Assembly: GCA_013694945.1 (NCBI GenBank)
Contig: JACDBM010000179.1
Span: 1-5,742, forward strand
From: Chthoniobacterales bacterium
GTDB lineage: Bacteria > Verrucomicrobiota > Verrucomicrobiia > Chthoniobacterales > UBA10450
DNA length: 5,742 nt
Direction: 5' to 3'
Position numbers and translations under genes: made by a program. Below are positions 5,719 to 5,742 of the stretch, in pieces. Each line of letters opens with the position of its first letter. Position 1 is the first letter of the stretch. Below the pieces are notes generated by a model. It did no database searches. It was not told where the DNA came from and worked only from the letters and a program-made list of their open reading frames with translations.

Positions 5719-5742
5719 TTAAAGCGGCGGGATCTTCTCGCG
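5719..5742 (-). CDS. Possible C-terminal end of an upstream gene
   Basis: Reading minus from the right edge gives seven codons, REKIPPL, then TAA at 5721-5719, five bases before the ATG of the release-factor-like gene. Tight spacing like this is typical of an operon, so it may be the end of the preceding gene. Eight codons are far too few to establish coding or identify the product. Confidence 0.3.
   Translation of the reverse strand, partial: REKIPPL

Overview
The window is a GC-rich (roughly 60%) stretch of bacterial chromosome with ordinary housekeeping and accessory genes. I see no rRNA, tRNA, CRISPR array, insertion sequence or phage module. The wording of the GyrA catalytic core (HPHGEAVIYPTL and GDPPAAMRYTEARM) resembles the Chlamydiae/Planctomycetes/Verrucomicrobia side of the bacterial tree. 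With the high GC and mostly weak Shine-Dalgarno signals, I infer a Verrucomicrobiota-like organism, probably a soil or free-living lineage. This assignment comes from memory of family sequences, not from a search.

Layout, left to right. (1) On the minus strand, a polytopic membrane protein (134-1123) is followed, with a 1-nt TAATG stop/start overlap, by a second small membrane protein that runs off the left edge (1-134). (2) A 235-bp divergent intergenic region (1124-1358) is unusually rich in short inverted repeats. They include three alternating copies of one 7-mer that could form two mutually exclusive hairpins in the leader of the membrane-protein gene. (3) On the plus strand, gyrA (1359-3962) is complete and appears to be a single-gene unit ending in a strong hairpin. 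(4) That hairpin (3963-3992) lies between gyrA and a convergent small lipoprotein gene (4014-4196, minus), so it probably serves both strands. (5) On the minus strand, a GGQ-domain release-factor-like gene (5333-5713) overlaps a Gfo/Idh/MocA-type oxidoreductase gene (4275-5336) by 4 nt (ATGA). The last codons of a further upstream gene may be visible at the right edge (5719-5742).

The genes do not form one evident pathway. gyrA supplies the DNA-cleaving subunit of gyrase. The release-factor-like protein probably acts in ribosome rescue. The oxidoreductase probably acts on a sugar or sugar derivative. The membrane proteins and the lipoprotein are of unknown function. I do not find a new defence or mobile system. 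The points most worth a second look are the residues at the quinolone-contact positions of GyrA (Ala83 and Pro87), its second GyrA-box-like motif, the alternative hairpins upstream of the membrane protein, and the short basic-tailed GGQ protein coupled to an oxidoreductase.
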